The notes under the pieces: generated by a model
What the model saw: the letters and a program-made list of their open reading frames with translations, nothing else
Told to the model about the DNA's origin: nothing
Databases searched by the model: none
NCBI RefSeq assembly: GCF_000582685.1
Contig: NZ_KK073769.1
Coordinates: 1,433,848-1,471,402, forward strand
Length of the DNA stretch: 37,555 bases
Reading direction: 5' to 3'
Source: [Scytonema hofmanni] UTEX 2349
GTDB lineage: Bacteria > Cyanobacteriota > Cyanobacteriia > Cyanobacteriales > Nostocaceae
Shown: piece after piece, positions 8,222-17,376 of the stretch
Layout of the letters: every line of letters begins with the position of its first letter
Position numbering within the stretch: the first letter of the stretch is position 1
Made by a program: the position numbers and the translations under genes

Positions 8222-9094
8222 TTAGCTTTCGTCTTCTGAAAAATATCTATCAAATCGATTAAGAATAGGCACTAATAAAAGCAGCATAATGGCAGAATAT
8301 AAGTCTCCACCCCAACTGTCATGCAGCCATTCAAAAGCTCCCTGTTGTCCTGTTCCATGAAAGAAACTCAGTAAAGTGTTGCGAATAATATTCGCGGTGA
8401 CGCTGACGACAACAGCAGTAGATAAAAACCAAATAGTTGTGCGACGCGATGATAAAGCACCTGTCCAATAAAGCAGCATTAAGCAGACGTATAAGGTAGT
8501 AAATAGCATCTTCAACCCCGCACAGTAAGGGGCAACTTCCACAATGCGTCCCCCGACGAAGATATTTATGCCGTCAACAGCTACTTGCATACCAAACTGA
8601 CTTAGGATGAAACCAGCTGTACCAGCGATGAAGCTTTGAAGAGGCAAGGTGTAGGGAGCGATGAGGTAAGGTAATGCTGTTGGGGTTGCCAAAAACACTA
8701 ATAGTAGGGAAAATCCTTGCAATTTAAAGCCGGGAATTCCTTTTAACCACAAGCACAATCCTGCTAAGATGGCTGGGAAGGAAAGATTAACCCATTCGGT
8801 AACGCCGCTCAGATAAAAAATTCCCCCTACGATCAATAAGGCTACACCCAAAGGATGATTGACATCGGGTAGTCGTTGCCATTTTTTTCGGTTTATCCAA
8901 CTCAGATAAGCGGCAAAAGGTATACCAATAATACCGTGGCTAAAATATTCGTGTTCTGTACTAATACTTTTGTTTAGCCAACCATCCAACCAGTGCAGTA
9001 ATATTGGCGCATAAAGCAGCGCTAATACACCGAGAATGGCGAAGCTGAACAATTGTGTTGCGTTTGTGTTTTGAATCTGACGCTGGAATGTCAT
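8222..9094 (-). CDS. Exosortase (cyanoexosortase family, probably type B)
   Basis: 290-residue integral membrane protein with about eight hydrophobic helices. The exosortase catalytic triad is present: Cys191 in APYCAGLKML, Arg238 in NIIRNTLL and His258 in EWLHDSWGG. Exosortases are membrane transpeptidases that recognise PEP-CTERM-type C-terminal sorting signals on exported proteins, and are nearly always found with exopolysaccharide genes. Its neighbours fit: the associated protein, Wza- and Wzc-like genes downstream and a sugar aminotransferase upstream, all on the same strand. The B subtype is my best guess from the APYCAGLKML motif, not a verified assignment. No classic PEP-CTERM substrate gene is seen in the window. 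Confidence 0.9.
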   Translation of the reverse strand: MTFQRQIQNTNATQLFSFAILGVLALLYAPILLHWLDGWLNKSISTEHEYFSHGIIGIPFAAYLSWINRKKWQRLPDVNHPLGVALLIVGGIFYLSGVTEWVNLSFPAILAGLCLWLKGIPGFKLQGFSLLLVFLATPTALPYLIAPYTLPLQSFIAGTAGFILSQFGMQVAVDGINIFVGGRIVEVAPYCAGLKMLFTTLYVCLMLLYWTGALSSRRTTIWFLSTAVVVSVTANIIRNTLLSFFHGTGQQGAFEWLHDSWGGDLYSAIMLLLLVPILNRFDRYFSEDES

Positions 9095-9422
9095 AGTTTT
9101 TAGTGATGTGAATTACCCACACTGATATCATGTCAGGTTTATTATTTACAATGTAAAGACGTTCCACCGGAACTACGAGTAAAGACGTTCCACCGGAACG
9201 TCTCTACGAGGGTTGTGATATTTTTATTAATGTTAATTATCAGAATATAATATGACACGGAGTACCGGGTACATCGAAGAGATGAGCGGTAAACCGCTCA
9301 CTACGAAACTCATATTTAAATGATAATTAGGAATTAGACATCGATCGCTCTTTTATTATGCGTTACCCAAATCCTTGTAGAGACGTAGCACTTCTACGTC
9401 TCTTTTGTCTGTATATTGGTGT
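9095..9422. other. Intergenic stretch made of palindromic repeats
   Basis: Gap between exosortase and aminotransferase genes. It holds a partial and a full GACGTTCCACCGGAACGTC repeat (9153-9173, 9179-9207), a hairpin TGAGCGGT-AA-ACCGCTCA at 9283-9300, and a copy of the ATTATGCGTTACCC...GTAGAGACGTAGCA repeat at 9355-9402. No ORF or promoter is convincing. The accumulation of repeats suggests the two genes are not tightly co-transcribed. Confidence 0.7.
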
Positions 9423-10580
9423 TTAAATGCACAATAACTGTTGTTGTTCGCCACTGAGGATTGATGCCAAGGTTGCGACAACTTCTTTGACTTGGCTATG
9501 TTTTAAGCCTGGGTACATGGGTAAGGATAATATTTGCTTTGCCTGTTTTTCTGCTTGGGGAAAGTCTCCAATTTGATAATCTAAGTCGGTAAATGCCGGC
9601 TGGAGATGGCAGGGAATTGGGTAGTGAATGCCTGTTTGAATTCCTGCTGCTGTGAGTTGTTCCTGGATTTGTTGACGTTCAAGCACACAAGAATCATCGA
9701 TTTTGATTACATAAAGATGATAAACGTGTCCTGTGCCACTTTGGTTTTGTATGGGGATGATACCTAGCCGATTTAAGGGTGCTAATTCACCATCATACTG
9801 TTGGGCGATGTTCAGGCGATCGCTATTCCAATTCGCTAAATATGGTAGTTTCTCTAGCAACACTGCCGCTTGCATCGTATCCAAACGGCTGTTCGTACCC
9901 GCTTCGGTATGATAATACTTCGAGGATGCGCCGTAATTCCGCAAGCGTGTCATTTTCTGGGCAACATCTGCATCTTTTGTTAGCAGTATTCCTCCATCCC
10001 CAAATGCACCTAAATTTTTACTCGGATAAAAACTAAATGCTGCTGCTATCCCCACTGAACCGGCGCGATATCCATCGCGTTCGGCTAAATGCGCTTGTGC
10101 CGCATCTTCAAAAATTAGTACTTTGTATCTATCGGCAAAGTCTAACAACTGTTGCGGTGATACCATTTGTCCGTAAAGATGCACGGGGATAATCGCTTTG
10201 GTCTGCGGCGTAATTGCTCTTGCTGCTGCTTCTAAATCAATTAAGGCTGTTTTGGGGTCGCAATCTACCAAAATCGGTTTTGCTCCCGCTCGTAGCACGC
10301 CAATTAGGGTAGCGACAAAGGTGTTTGCTGGCAAAATTACTTCATGTCCAGCACCAATATTACAAGCTTGCAAACCGAGAGCGATCGCATCGGTTCCGGA
10401 AGCAACACCAATACCGTATTTTGTTCCAGACTCTGCTGCAAATGCTGTCTCAAATTCTTTTAAGGCTTGCCCTAAAATAAAATCTCCTTTTTCAAATACA
10501 GCCTGCATTGCTTGCTGCAATTGAGTTTTCATCGATTGGTGTTGCAAGTTCAGGTCTACAAAAGGAATTCTAATTGTCAT
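9423..10580 (-). CDS. DegT/DnrJ/EryC1/StrS family sugar aminotransferase
   Basis: 385 residues, full length for this PLP-dependent fold-type I family, which transaminates keto-sugar nucleotides in the synthesis of surface polysaccharides and glycans. Landmarks: ASGTDAIALGL (60-70, cofactor phosphate site), EDAAQAH (158-164, Asp159 contacting the PLP pyridine nitrogen), the PLP-Schiff-base Lys188 in SFYPSKNLGAFGDGG, and NSRLD (230-234). The C-terminal HYPIPCHLQPAF segment is typical. ATG start. It is the upstream-most gene of the minus-strand cluster with exosortase and export genes, which suggests it supplies an amino-sugar precursor for the exported polymer or for glycosylation of sorted proteins (inference). 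Confidence 0.93.
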   Translation of the reverse strand: MTIRIPFVDLNLQHQSMKTQLQQAMQAVFEKGDFILGQALKEFETAFAAESGTKYGIGVASGTDAIALGLQACNIGAGHEVILPANTFVATLIGVLRAGAKPILVDCDPKTALIDLEAAARAITPQTKAIIPVHLYGQMVSPQQLLDFADRYKVLIFEDAAQAHLAERDGYRAGSVGIAAAFSFYPSKNLGAFGDGGILLTKDADVAQKMTRLRNYGASSKYYHTEAGTNSRLDTMQAAVLLEKLPYLANWNSDRLNIAQQYDGELAPLNRLGIIPIQNQSGTGHVYHLYVIKIDDSCVLERQQIQEQLTAAGIQTGIHYPIPCHLQPAFTDLDYQIGDFPQAEKQAKQILSLPMYPGLKHSQVKEVVATLASILSGEQQQLLCI

Positions 10581-11583
10581 ATTTTTTTTCAGAAAGCCTC
10601 AAAAATAACCTCAAAATCCGGTTTTTTCACATCTAATCCATTTTTGACTTAATACCCAATGTTTGGGTAATTACTGATTATGAAGTATTTGTGAACTTTA
10701 TATGATTTTTTTCTTTATTTACCATTTTGATTTTTAGCAAAAAAGGATTGTATTTTTGATTTTTTGTCAGATTTACTCAATTTATTCTGGAAAAAGTAAC
10801 AAATTATATTTAATATTTATTTAGATGATTTTCCCAAAAAAATCACTATTATTAGTTTTGATAAATGTGAAGCGCGATCTTCGTAGCTTACCGTAGATAT
10901 CGCTTTCATTATTTTCGAGAAAACCGCCTCAGTAAATTCCAGGAAAAAAATAATTTTGAGTAAATTAAATTGAGTAGATAAACGTAAAATCTTTCCTTTA
11001 TATATTAATGATCGGAAAATTTTATCCTTAGCGTTATCGTACCCACTTCAAATGTAAAACTAACGCGATCGCTGACATTAAAACCTAAAGTCAGGTACGG
11101 CAGCGAGTTCAAAGAAAGCCACTGCCTTGGATTAACACCCTTGCAGTGGGAAAAGAAGTACATGTTTTTTCTTGCCCCTTTACCCAAATAATTGCCATTC
11201 GTCTATTAGACAGGCGAAAGTGGAAATTAATTATGCGTTATCTGAAACCCTTGTAGAGACCTAGTACTGCTATGTCTCTACATTTTTCCACGCCTATATC
11301 TATTAGATAATTACTGAACTGCTGGGTTATATTTACCAAAAAGCCACTATACGTGTAGGCATTGCTTACCAAAATGCATTCACATATCATAAACTTAATA
11401 CACGAGTCGCATTCTCAAAGTATTTCTTGTTTTACTCAGCACTCAATAATTTTAAGTAAGGTAAAAAATTTTCCGGCAAAATTGTTTATCGGTAGCAAAA
11501 TTGGGGAATGCTTAAGTTAGCAAACAATAACCCATAAATAGGGGTTATAGAAATTACAGTATCAAACAATTATCAAGGTAACA
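10581..11583. other. 1-kb AT-rich intergenic region
   Basis: Separates the divergent aminotransferase and GAF-kinase-like genes. No credible coding frame; a 60-codon minus-strand frame at 11005-11187 has no recognisable features. It contains one dispersed repeat copy at about 11230-11281. Promoters for both flanking genes must lie here, but I cannot pin down -35/-10 boxes. An AAGG box just before the GTG at 11584 is the likely ribosome-binding site of the downstream gene. Confidence 0.6.
11230..11281. repeat. ATTATGCGTTA...GTAGAGAC dispersed repeat
   Basis: ATTATGCGTTA arm followed by an imperfect hairpin GTAGAGACCTAGTA / GCTATGTCTCTAC. Same family as 9355-9402 and 31455-31506, with hairpin-only relatives at 18808-18838 and 34955-34983. 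Outer flanks here form an imperfect inverted repeat (CTATTAGACAGGCG versus CGCCTATATCTATTAG), so this copy may be a miniature element of about 110 bp. Confidence 0.6.
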
Positions 11584-13119
11584 GTGGCAATGGTAGAGCC
11601 GGAAAACAAATTGTTTGCCCTCAAAGATGGTTGGGCTTCCCAGGAAACGAAAGAACAACAACGACTAAAAGCGTTGTTGGAACTAGGTTTGCGGCAATCA
11701 GAAACGATTCCTGTTTTTGAAGAAGCGACTCAAACTGCTGCCCACTTTTTGGATTCCCCAATTTCCATATTGGGATTTGTGGATCAAGAGCGTCATTGGT
11801 TTAAGTCAGCGGTAGGCTTATCTCGACTGGGAATCATGAATCAGCTGGCGCAAAATCGTCAACTGTTACGCCGGGACTCCTTTTGCACCCAGGTGGTAGA
11901 GACTTCGCAACCCCTAGTTATCACTGATATGCGAAAAATCACGGATGCAGAACTTGCTGGTAGTAAGTTAGTGCGGGATTATGGCATTCGCGCTTATATG
12001 GGGGCACCGCTAATTGATGCTTCTGGGCATTGTCTGGGTTCGCTGGCAGTCATGTATCTTCATGAACACAAATTTTCCCCTCGAGATGTTGAGTTTTTAC
12101 AAATCATAGCTCGTTGGTGCATGAGTGAATTTGAGCGCAATCAACTTTTGCAACAAAAGCCAGAAAGCACTCACAGTAACGCTTCTCATTTCTTATTTAA
12201 GGATGAGCAGCGCAGCGAAATCAGAATCACCACACCCCTAGAAAAAGACATCGATCCTACCAAGCAACTGAAGTTGGAACTATTAGGGCAGCTTACTCAG
12301 GAGTTGCTTACACCGTTGACATCTGTGTTGGGTATGGCTAGCGTTTTGGGACGTGAGATTTATGGACCTTTGACCACTAAGCAAAGAGAATATATAGAGA
12401 TTATTCAACACAGTGGTCGATACTTGCTTTCGTTGGTAAATGAAATTAGCGAACTCGGAGCAGTGGATGAAAGACCGAATGTGCTGAATCTAGCTCCTAT
12501 GGATATTGAAATGCTGTGTCAACAAGCTATCAATACGTTAGAAGAAGCAGCCAATCGTCGCGAGCAAGATATTCGCTTGTCGATAGAACCAAACCGCAGC
12601 CGCATTTGGACTTTGGATAAAAACAAGGTGCGACAAATGCTTTATCACCTGGTTTTCAGCGTGATTCAACTTTCTGCTACAGGTAGCGTTGTTCGCATTC
12701 ATGTTTCTTACAAGGAAGATATACTCAACATTATTGTTTGGGTATCGCATCCCTGGTTGGGAGACGGTATAACCGAGGTTGATCCTTATTTTCGTCTAAC
12801 TCCACTAGCATTAGTGGAACTGACTGCTGAAGCTACAAGTTACAGTATTGATCAGAAAAACCAAGAGCAAGTAAGGAGTTTGCCATTAGTAGAGTTGGAT
12901 GATTCAAATTCATACGAATTTGGTGTTGATTCCAACTTAGATTTAACTAAGCCGCATAAAAGCATGTCTCGCGAAAGTTTGGGTCTGTTACTTAGTTGTC
13001 ATCTAGCAGAATTGCATGGTGGGCAAATTTCGATTCAAGGTTCACCAGAATCAGGATATCGCTATGTGCTTTCTTTACCATTAAAAATAGCGACAACAGA
13101 AAAAGTTAGCAATATCTGA
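11584..13119 (+). CDS. GAF domain / histidine-kinase-like protein lacking the phospho-histidine
   Basis: 511 residues, soluble. GAF domain at about 45-185 (SPISILGFVDQERHWFKSAVG, then YMGAPLIDASGHCLGSLAV). Residues about 230-290 match a HisKA dimerisation helix, but the normal S-H-E-L-R-T-P-L motif reads TQELLTPL, so the phospho-accepting His is Gln239. The ATPase-like domain (about 340-505) is also eroded: the N box has no Asn pair (NKVRQMLYHLVFSVIQ), there is no DxGxG motif, and the G2 box GLGLxI reads SLGLLLS, although the final LHGGQISIQGSPESG stretch is kept. It is probably a non-catalytic scaffold or regulator of another kinase. Start: GTG at 11584 with AAGG upstream; ATG two codons later is the alternative. 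No response regulator adjacent. Confidence 0.85.
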   Translation: MAMVEPENKLFALKDGWASQETKEQQRLKALLELGLRQSETIPVFEEATQTAAHFLDSPISILGFVDQERHWFKSAVGLSRLGIMNQLAQNRQLLRRDSFCTQVVETSQPLVITDMRKITDAELAGSKLVRDYGIRAYMGAPLIDASGHCLGSLAVMYLHEHKFSPRDVEFLQIIARWCMSEFERNQLLQQKPESTHSNASHFLFKDEQRSEIRITTPLEKDIDPTKQLKLELLGQLTQELLTPLTSVLGMASVLGREIYGPLTTKQREYIEIIQHSGRYLLSLVNEISELGAVDERPNVLNLAPMDIEMLCQQAINTLEEAANRREQDIRLSIEPNRSRIWTLDKNKVRQMLYHLVFSVIQLSATGSVVRIHVSYKEDILNIIVWVSHPWLGDGITEVDPYFRLTPLALVELTAEATSYSIDQKNQEQVRSLPLVELDDSNSYEFGVDSNLDLTKPHKSMSRESLGLLLSCHLAELHGGQISIQGSPESGYRYVLSLPLKIATTEKVSNI

Positions 13120-14150
13120 TGCGATCGTATTTTTTCGCGTTTGAGGATGACAAAAATGTTTGTTATGTTGGCGTTAAACCTTGAATTATCGTTTGATGCG
13201 TCGAAAAATCAGCTATTTAGTCTATTTATCTGAGAGTGAGAAAAACTTAAAATTGATTGTTGCGAAACTAGTCGTCACCGATGAAAGTAAAATTTGCTTT
13301 TGGTGACGACTGCGATCGCCCAAGTTTTGATCGCCAAAGATGTCCGCGCATTATATAGACCTGACTGTAGATTTATCGTCTTTTAAGATCCCAGTAAAGT
13401 TTTGTTATCAGAGCATTTGACTAGCATCATTGTCAGTACCAAAAATATTGACTATACCTAAATATTTTATTTCCTCCTGGCTGTGAGTTACTTTTATCAT
13501 CACAGTTAGAAGCATATATTTTCCCAAAAAAAATATACCTTATTAATATTCTTCCCATCCTGATGTTATGGGGTTATTAACTGCTAACTAAGTATAGGAT
13601 GTATTAGATTATTCTTTTAGAACGATTTACAATTAGGAGAAAAACCTCATATATCTTTATTTTCAGCTACTTTTGTTAAAAATATAACTTAAGACTGATA
13701 TTTTATTGTAGTAAATTTAGATTCATGATAAATTAAATACTTGACTCATGAGCTATATCAAACAAATCTGCCAAAACTTTCTTTGGATATCAGAGTGCAT
13801 CCTTATTTTCTTTTCGATGTTATTTATTTCTCAATTCACATTCCCGGCTAGTAGTCAGTGAAATGTATAGTTGTTCACTTTTGGATTAATTAAATTGATG
13901 ACACATAAGTAGCTGGATAAAAATATTTACAATCCGAAGCGAACGCTTCATTCGCATTGGACATTGTGTAATTAATTCACAAGTACTTATTTACGCTCGT
14001 AGACTTAAGTTTTTTATCATAGCTTAAGTCCATATCAGTATGGAAATATGTATTCTTTATCTCTTGGGCAGATATTAAGCTTAGTGCTAAAACTGTTTAT
14101 TTTGTGTTGCGAAAAATTTCTTAAAATACTGAATTAAAAGGAAAATAGAA
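13120..14150. other. 1-kb AT-rich intergenic region
   Basis: No ORF, RNA gene or repeat family is recognised. The last bases carry AAAAGGAAAATAGAAATG, a good ribosome-binding site (AAGGA) for the chemoreceptor gene. The length suggests a long 5' leader or decayed DNA; nothing visible distinguishes these. Confidence 0.55.
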
Positions 14151-17087
14151 ATGAGCAAAGATTCTTTAACAACAAAAGATAGTCAATTTAGTTCACCAAC
14201 ACAATTGTTAAATAATTCTCATGAAGATTCTGAATTAAAAAAATTTACACAATCTATCAATAATCTTAATTCGCTGCGAATCAAACCTTCTTTATTGCAA
14301 AAATTTGCGAATCTTTCTATTGGTCGCAAACAGTTAATTGTATTGATTGCTTCGGAACTAATATCAATTTTCGGGTTGGGTATTGTCAGTAGATATTTAA
14401 CTACAAGTAATCTTCAATCTTTGTCACTGGAACAAGCTAAGTCAGAAGTTGCAGTTACAGATATAGCTTACAATATTAAAGTTAATCAAATGGGCTTTGG
14501 TTTTCGAGGGCAATCAGATAACACTGCAATTATTAAAGCGGCAAAGCTCAATGCTTCTGGTGAACTCTTAAGTCCAACCTTAAAGGCAGAAGTCAAGCAA
14601 ATTCTGACAAATGAAATCAAAGCAAGAACAATAGAATATGCTACGCTTGTTGGCAAAGATTTCAAGATTATAGTCAATGCCAATGCCGATCGGCAAGGGG
14701 AAATTTTTAATCCCGACAATTTAGTTAGTGAAGTTTTTAGCTATCCAAAACAGATTAAAGCTAGTCGCATTGTCAAATGGTCGGAACTGAGTCGAGAGGC
14801 ACCACCTTTACCAAGTGGATTTAGAAATAAAGATGCACTAATTCGTTACACAGTTACCCCAGTGAAAAATCCGGAAACAAATGTAGTAATTGGTGCTTTA
14901 GTTTCTGGGGATATAGTTAATGGTAAAGAATCAATTTTGAGAAGTACGTTGACAACTACTGGTGGTGGATATAGTGCAGTTTATTTTCACCAACCAACAG
15001 GAGAATTTACGTTAGCAACATCTTTAGCTCAAAGTGAATCAGGGAAACTCTCAATTTTAGATTTACCTCAAACAGGTAAATCCTTACTAGAAACAGCATT
15101 AAATTCGGCAGGTGAAGCGGTCACAGCACGGATGAAAATTGACAATCAAACTTACACTGTGGCAACGAAGGCTGTACCCTACAAAATTATCCAAGCAGAT
15201 GAAGAGTCCATTGCTATTTTTAGTAAGCAGCCTGTGGCTATTTTAGTGCGGGTAACTCCAGAAACAGCGTTAAATAAATTGCTTGTAGATAGTTTTTGGG
15301 TGCAGTTATTCACGATTATTTTGGCATTAGCGATTATCTTGATTTGGACTTTGATTCAGAGACGGACAATTGTTAAACCGATTCAACATCTACAAGGAAT
15401 AGCCTTAAGATATACAGCAGGCGATCGCACTGCTCGTGCAGAAATTTTTTCAGCTGATGAAGTTGGACAATTAGCTTTGAGTTTCAACCAATTAGCAGAC
15501 AAAATTACCCAACAAGTCCACCAACAAGAAAATGAAGTAAAACTAGCAAAACTAGTTAGTGAAATTACTGGACGTTGCCGTGGCTCTCTAAATACTCAAT
15601 ACATTTTAAATGCTGCTGTGACAAGTCTACAAGCAGCTCTTGAAGCAGATAGAGTTATTGTCTACAAATTTGATGAAAATTGGCAAGGCAAGATAATTGC
15701 TGAATCGGTAAATCCTGAGTTTCCAGTCACTTTGGGAATAGAAATCGCCGATCCTTGTTTTGCCAACAATTACGTAGAAAAGTACCAGAAAGGACGTGTA
15801 CAAGCTCTGACAAACATTTATGCAGCTGATTTAACTGATTGTCACTTAGCTCAGTTGGAAAAATTCGCAGTTAAAGCAAATTTAGTTGCACCGATTTTGA
15901 TTAACAATAAACTTTATGGCTTGCTCATCGCTCAACAATGTTCTCGTCCCCGTCAATGGCAAGAGTTAGAAATTAATTTGTTGAAGCAAGTGACAATTCC
16001 CATTGGCTATGCTTTAGAGCAAGCATCACTAATTGAAAAAATTACAAATGCCAGTTCTGATGCTGAAGTTGTTTCTGATGAGCAACGTCAACAACAACAA
16101 TTACTACAACAGCAAATTATCAAATTGCTCAAAGATATCGACAAAGCATCTCAAGGTGATTTGACAGTTAAGGCAGAAGTGATATCTGGGGAAATAGGCA
16201 TTATTGCTGAAGGTTTTAACACCATAATCAATAATCTGAGAGCGATTGTGGTGAAAGTAGAATCATCGACCTCTCAGGTAAATATAGCTGTTAATGAAAA
16301 CGAACATGCAATTCGACAACTATCTGAACAAGCGCTGACGCAAGCTGTTAAAATCAACCTTACTTTAGATAACGTTCATCAAATAAAGCGGGATCTGCAA
16401 TCAATGTCAGAAAACGCTCAAAAAGCTGTTTCTTTTGCTCATACAACCTCTTTTAATGCTCAAGAAAGCGGAACCGCGATAGATTTGACGATGCGAAACA
16501 TCTTTAATTTACGCTCCACAATTGATGATATGGCAAAAAAAGTAAAGCGCTTGGGAGAATCTTCGCAACAAATTAGCCGTATAGTTTCTTTGATTGAAGA
16601 GATAGGAACACGAGCCAACATATTGGCAGTTAATGCTGAATTAGAAGCTGTCAGAATTAATCCGGGCAATAACAGTTTTTTAGTATTTGCTACAGAGTTA
16701 GGCGAACTAGCTATACGATGTACAAGTGCTACCCAAGAAATTGAGCAAATAACGAAAAATACGCAACGAAATACACAAGAAGTTGTCAAAGCGATGGAGT
16801 TGGGAACTTCGGAAGTGGTGAAAGGAACACCCATTGTGGAAGATGTGAAAAAATCCCTAAATCAAATTTTGAATGTATCTCAGCAACTTGATAAGTTAGT
16901 GCAGTCTATTTCTCAAGCAACAGTATCTCAGGTGGAAACATCCCAAGTAGTGACAAAACTGCTAGAAGAAATTTCTCAAGTATCAGAAGTTACTAGTAGT
17001 TCCGAGATAATTTCTCAATCTTTGCAAAAAACTGTAGACATTGCTCAAGAACTGCAAACAAATGTAAGTAAGTTCAAAATCAATTAG
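14151..17087 (+). CDS. Methyl-accepting chemotaxis protein with candidate cyanobacteriochrome GAF domain
   Basis: 978 residues. Order: cytoplasmic N-tail, transmembrane helix about 61-82, extracytoplasmic sensor region to about 375, second helix about 381-402, HAMP about 403-455, GAF about 470-625, Gln-rich linker (646-656), a second HAMP-like segment (about 655-705) and a methyl-accepting signalling coiled coil to the end. The GAF domain has DPCF at 534-537 (Cys536) and a Cys-His pair at 564-565 in LTDCHLAQLEKF, exactly 28 residues apart, the same spacing as the two bilin-linked cysteines of TePixJ (494 and 522). That is the signature of DXCF-type cyanobacteriochromes, and the layout resembles PixJ-type phototaxis receptors. 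The signalling hairpin tip (about 816-852) departs strongly from the usual conserved form. No che/pix genes adjoin. Good AAGGA site before the ATG. Confidence 0.88.
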   Translation: MSKDSLTTKDSQFSSPTQLLNNSHEDSELKKFTQSINNLNSLRIKPSLLQKFANLSIGRKQLIVLIASELISIFGLGIVSRYLTTSNLQSLSLEQAKSEVAVTDIAYNIKVNQMGFGFRGQSDNTAIIKAAKLNASGELLSPTLKAEVKQILTNEIKARTIEYATLVGKDFKIIVNANADRQGEIFNPDNLVSEVFSYPKQIKASRIVKWSELSREAPPLPSGFRNKDALIRYTVTPVKNPETNVVIGALVSGDIVNGKESILRSTLTTTGGGYSAVYFHQPTGEFTLATSLAQSESGKLSILDLPQTGKSLLETALNSAGEAVTARMKIDNQTYTVATKAVPYKIIQADEESIAIFSKQPVAILVRVTPETALNKLLVDSFWVQLFTIILALAIILIWTLIQRRTIVKPIQHLQGIALRYTAGDRTARAEIFSADEVGQLALSFNQLADKITQQVHQQENEVKLAKLVSEITGRCRGSLNTQYILNAAVTSLQAALEADRVIVYKFDENWQGKIIAESVNPEFPVTLGIEIADPCFANNYVEKYQKGRVQALTNIYAADLTDCHLAQLEKFAVKANLVAPILINNKLYGLLIAQQCSRPRQWQELEINLLKQVTIPIGYALEQASLIEKITNASSDAEVVSDEQRQQQQLLQQQIIKLLKDIDKASQGDLTVKAEVISGEIGIIAEGFNTIINNLRAIVVKVESSTSQVNIAVNENEHAIRQLSEQALTQAVKINLTLDNVHQIKRDLQSMSENAQKAVSFAHTTSFNAQESGTAIDLTMRNIFNLRSTIDDMAKKVKRLGESSQQISRIVSLIEEIGTRANILAVNAELEAVRINPGNNSFLVFATELGELAIRCTSATQEIEQITKNTQRNTQEVVKAMELGTSEVVKGTPIVEDVKKSLNQILNVSQQLDKLVQSISQATVSQVETSQVVTKLLEEISQVSEVTSSSEIISQSLQKTVDIAQELQTNVSKFKIN

Positions 17088-17101
17088 TCAAAATTTAGTT
17101 A

Positions 17102-17213
17102 TACCAATTCTTTATGAGGCTGCGCTTAATAACCCGACGAGTAAACTCGCGGCTACACTTACAAAGCCCACCTGCGTGGGCTAAATTAGGCGCAGCTTCA
17201 CACAGAAATGGTA
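17102..17213. mobile_element. 112-bp MITE, copy 2
   Basis: Same length and ends (TACCAATTCT / AGAAATGGTA) as the element at 1508-1619, with about ten internal substitutions. Flanked by TTA on both sides (17099-17101, 17214-17216), a 3-bp target duplication. It lies just after the chemoreceptor stop codon; its internal GCCCACCTGCGTGGGC hairpin could end or stabilise that transcript. The rest of the gap to the next gene holds no recognised feature. Confidence 0.82.
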
Positions 17214-17376
17214 TTACGTTTATAGCGATCGCCTATATCCAATAAAATCTGCCCAGAGCAATTCAAACACGATTAATTCCCAATTTGCGTTTCTTTGTTA
17301 TTACTTTTTTGGAACTACTCGCATTATGATCGAGTCCAAGTTCTACGCAGATTGTTAATTGATCGCAGTTTTCTTT

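Noticed and set aside
8041..8253. 70-codon minus-strand frame between the exosortase and its partner
   Set aside because: It runs through a palindromic repeat and overlaps the 3' end of the exosortase gene; the sequence is repeat-derived.
11005..11187. 60-codon frame in the long intergenic region
   Set aside because: No domain, no ribosome site and no partner; expected by chance in 1 kb.
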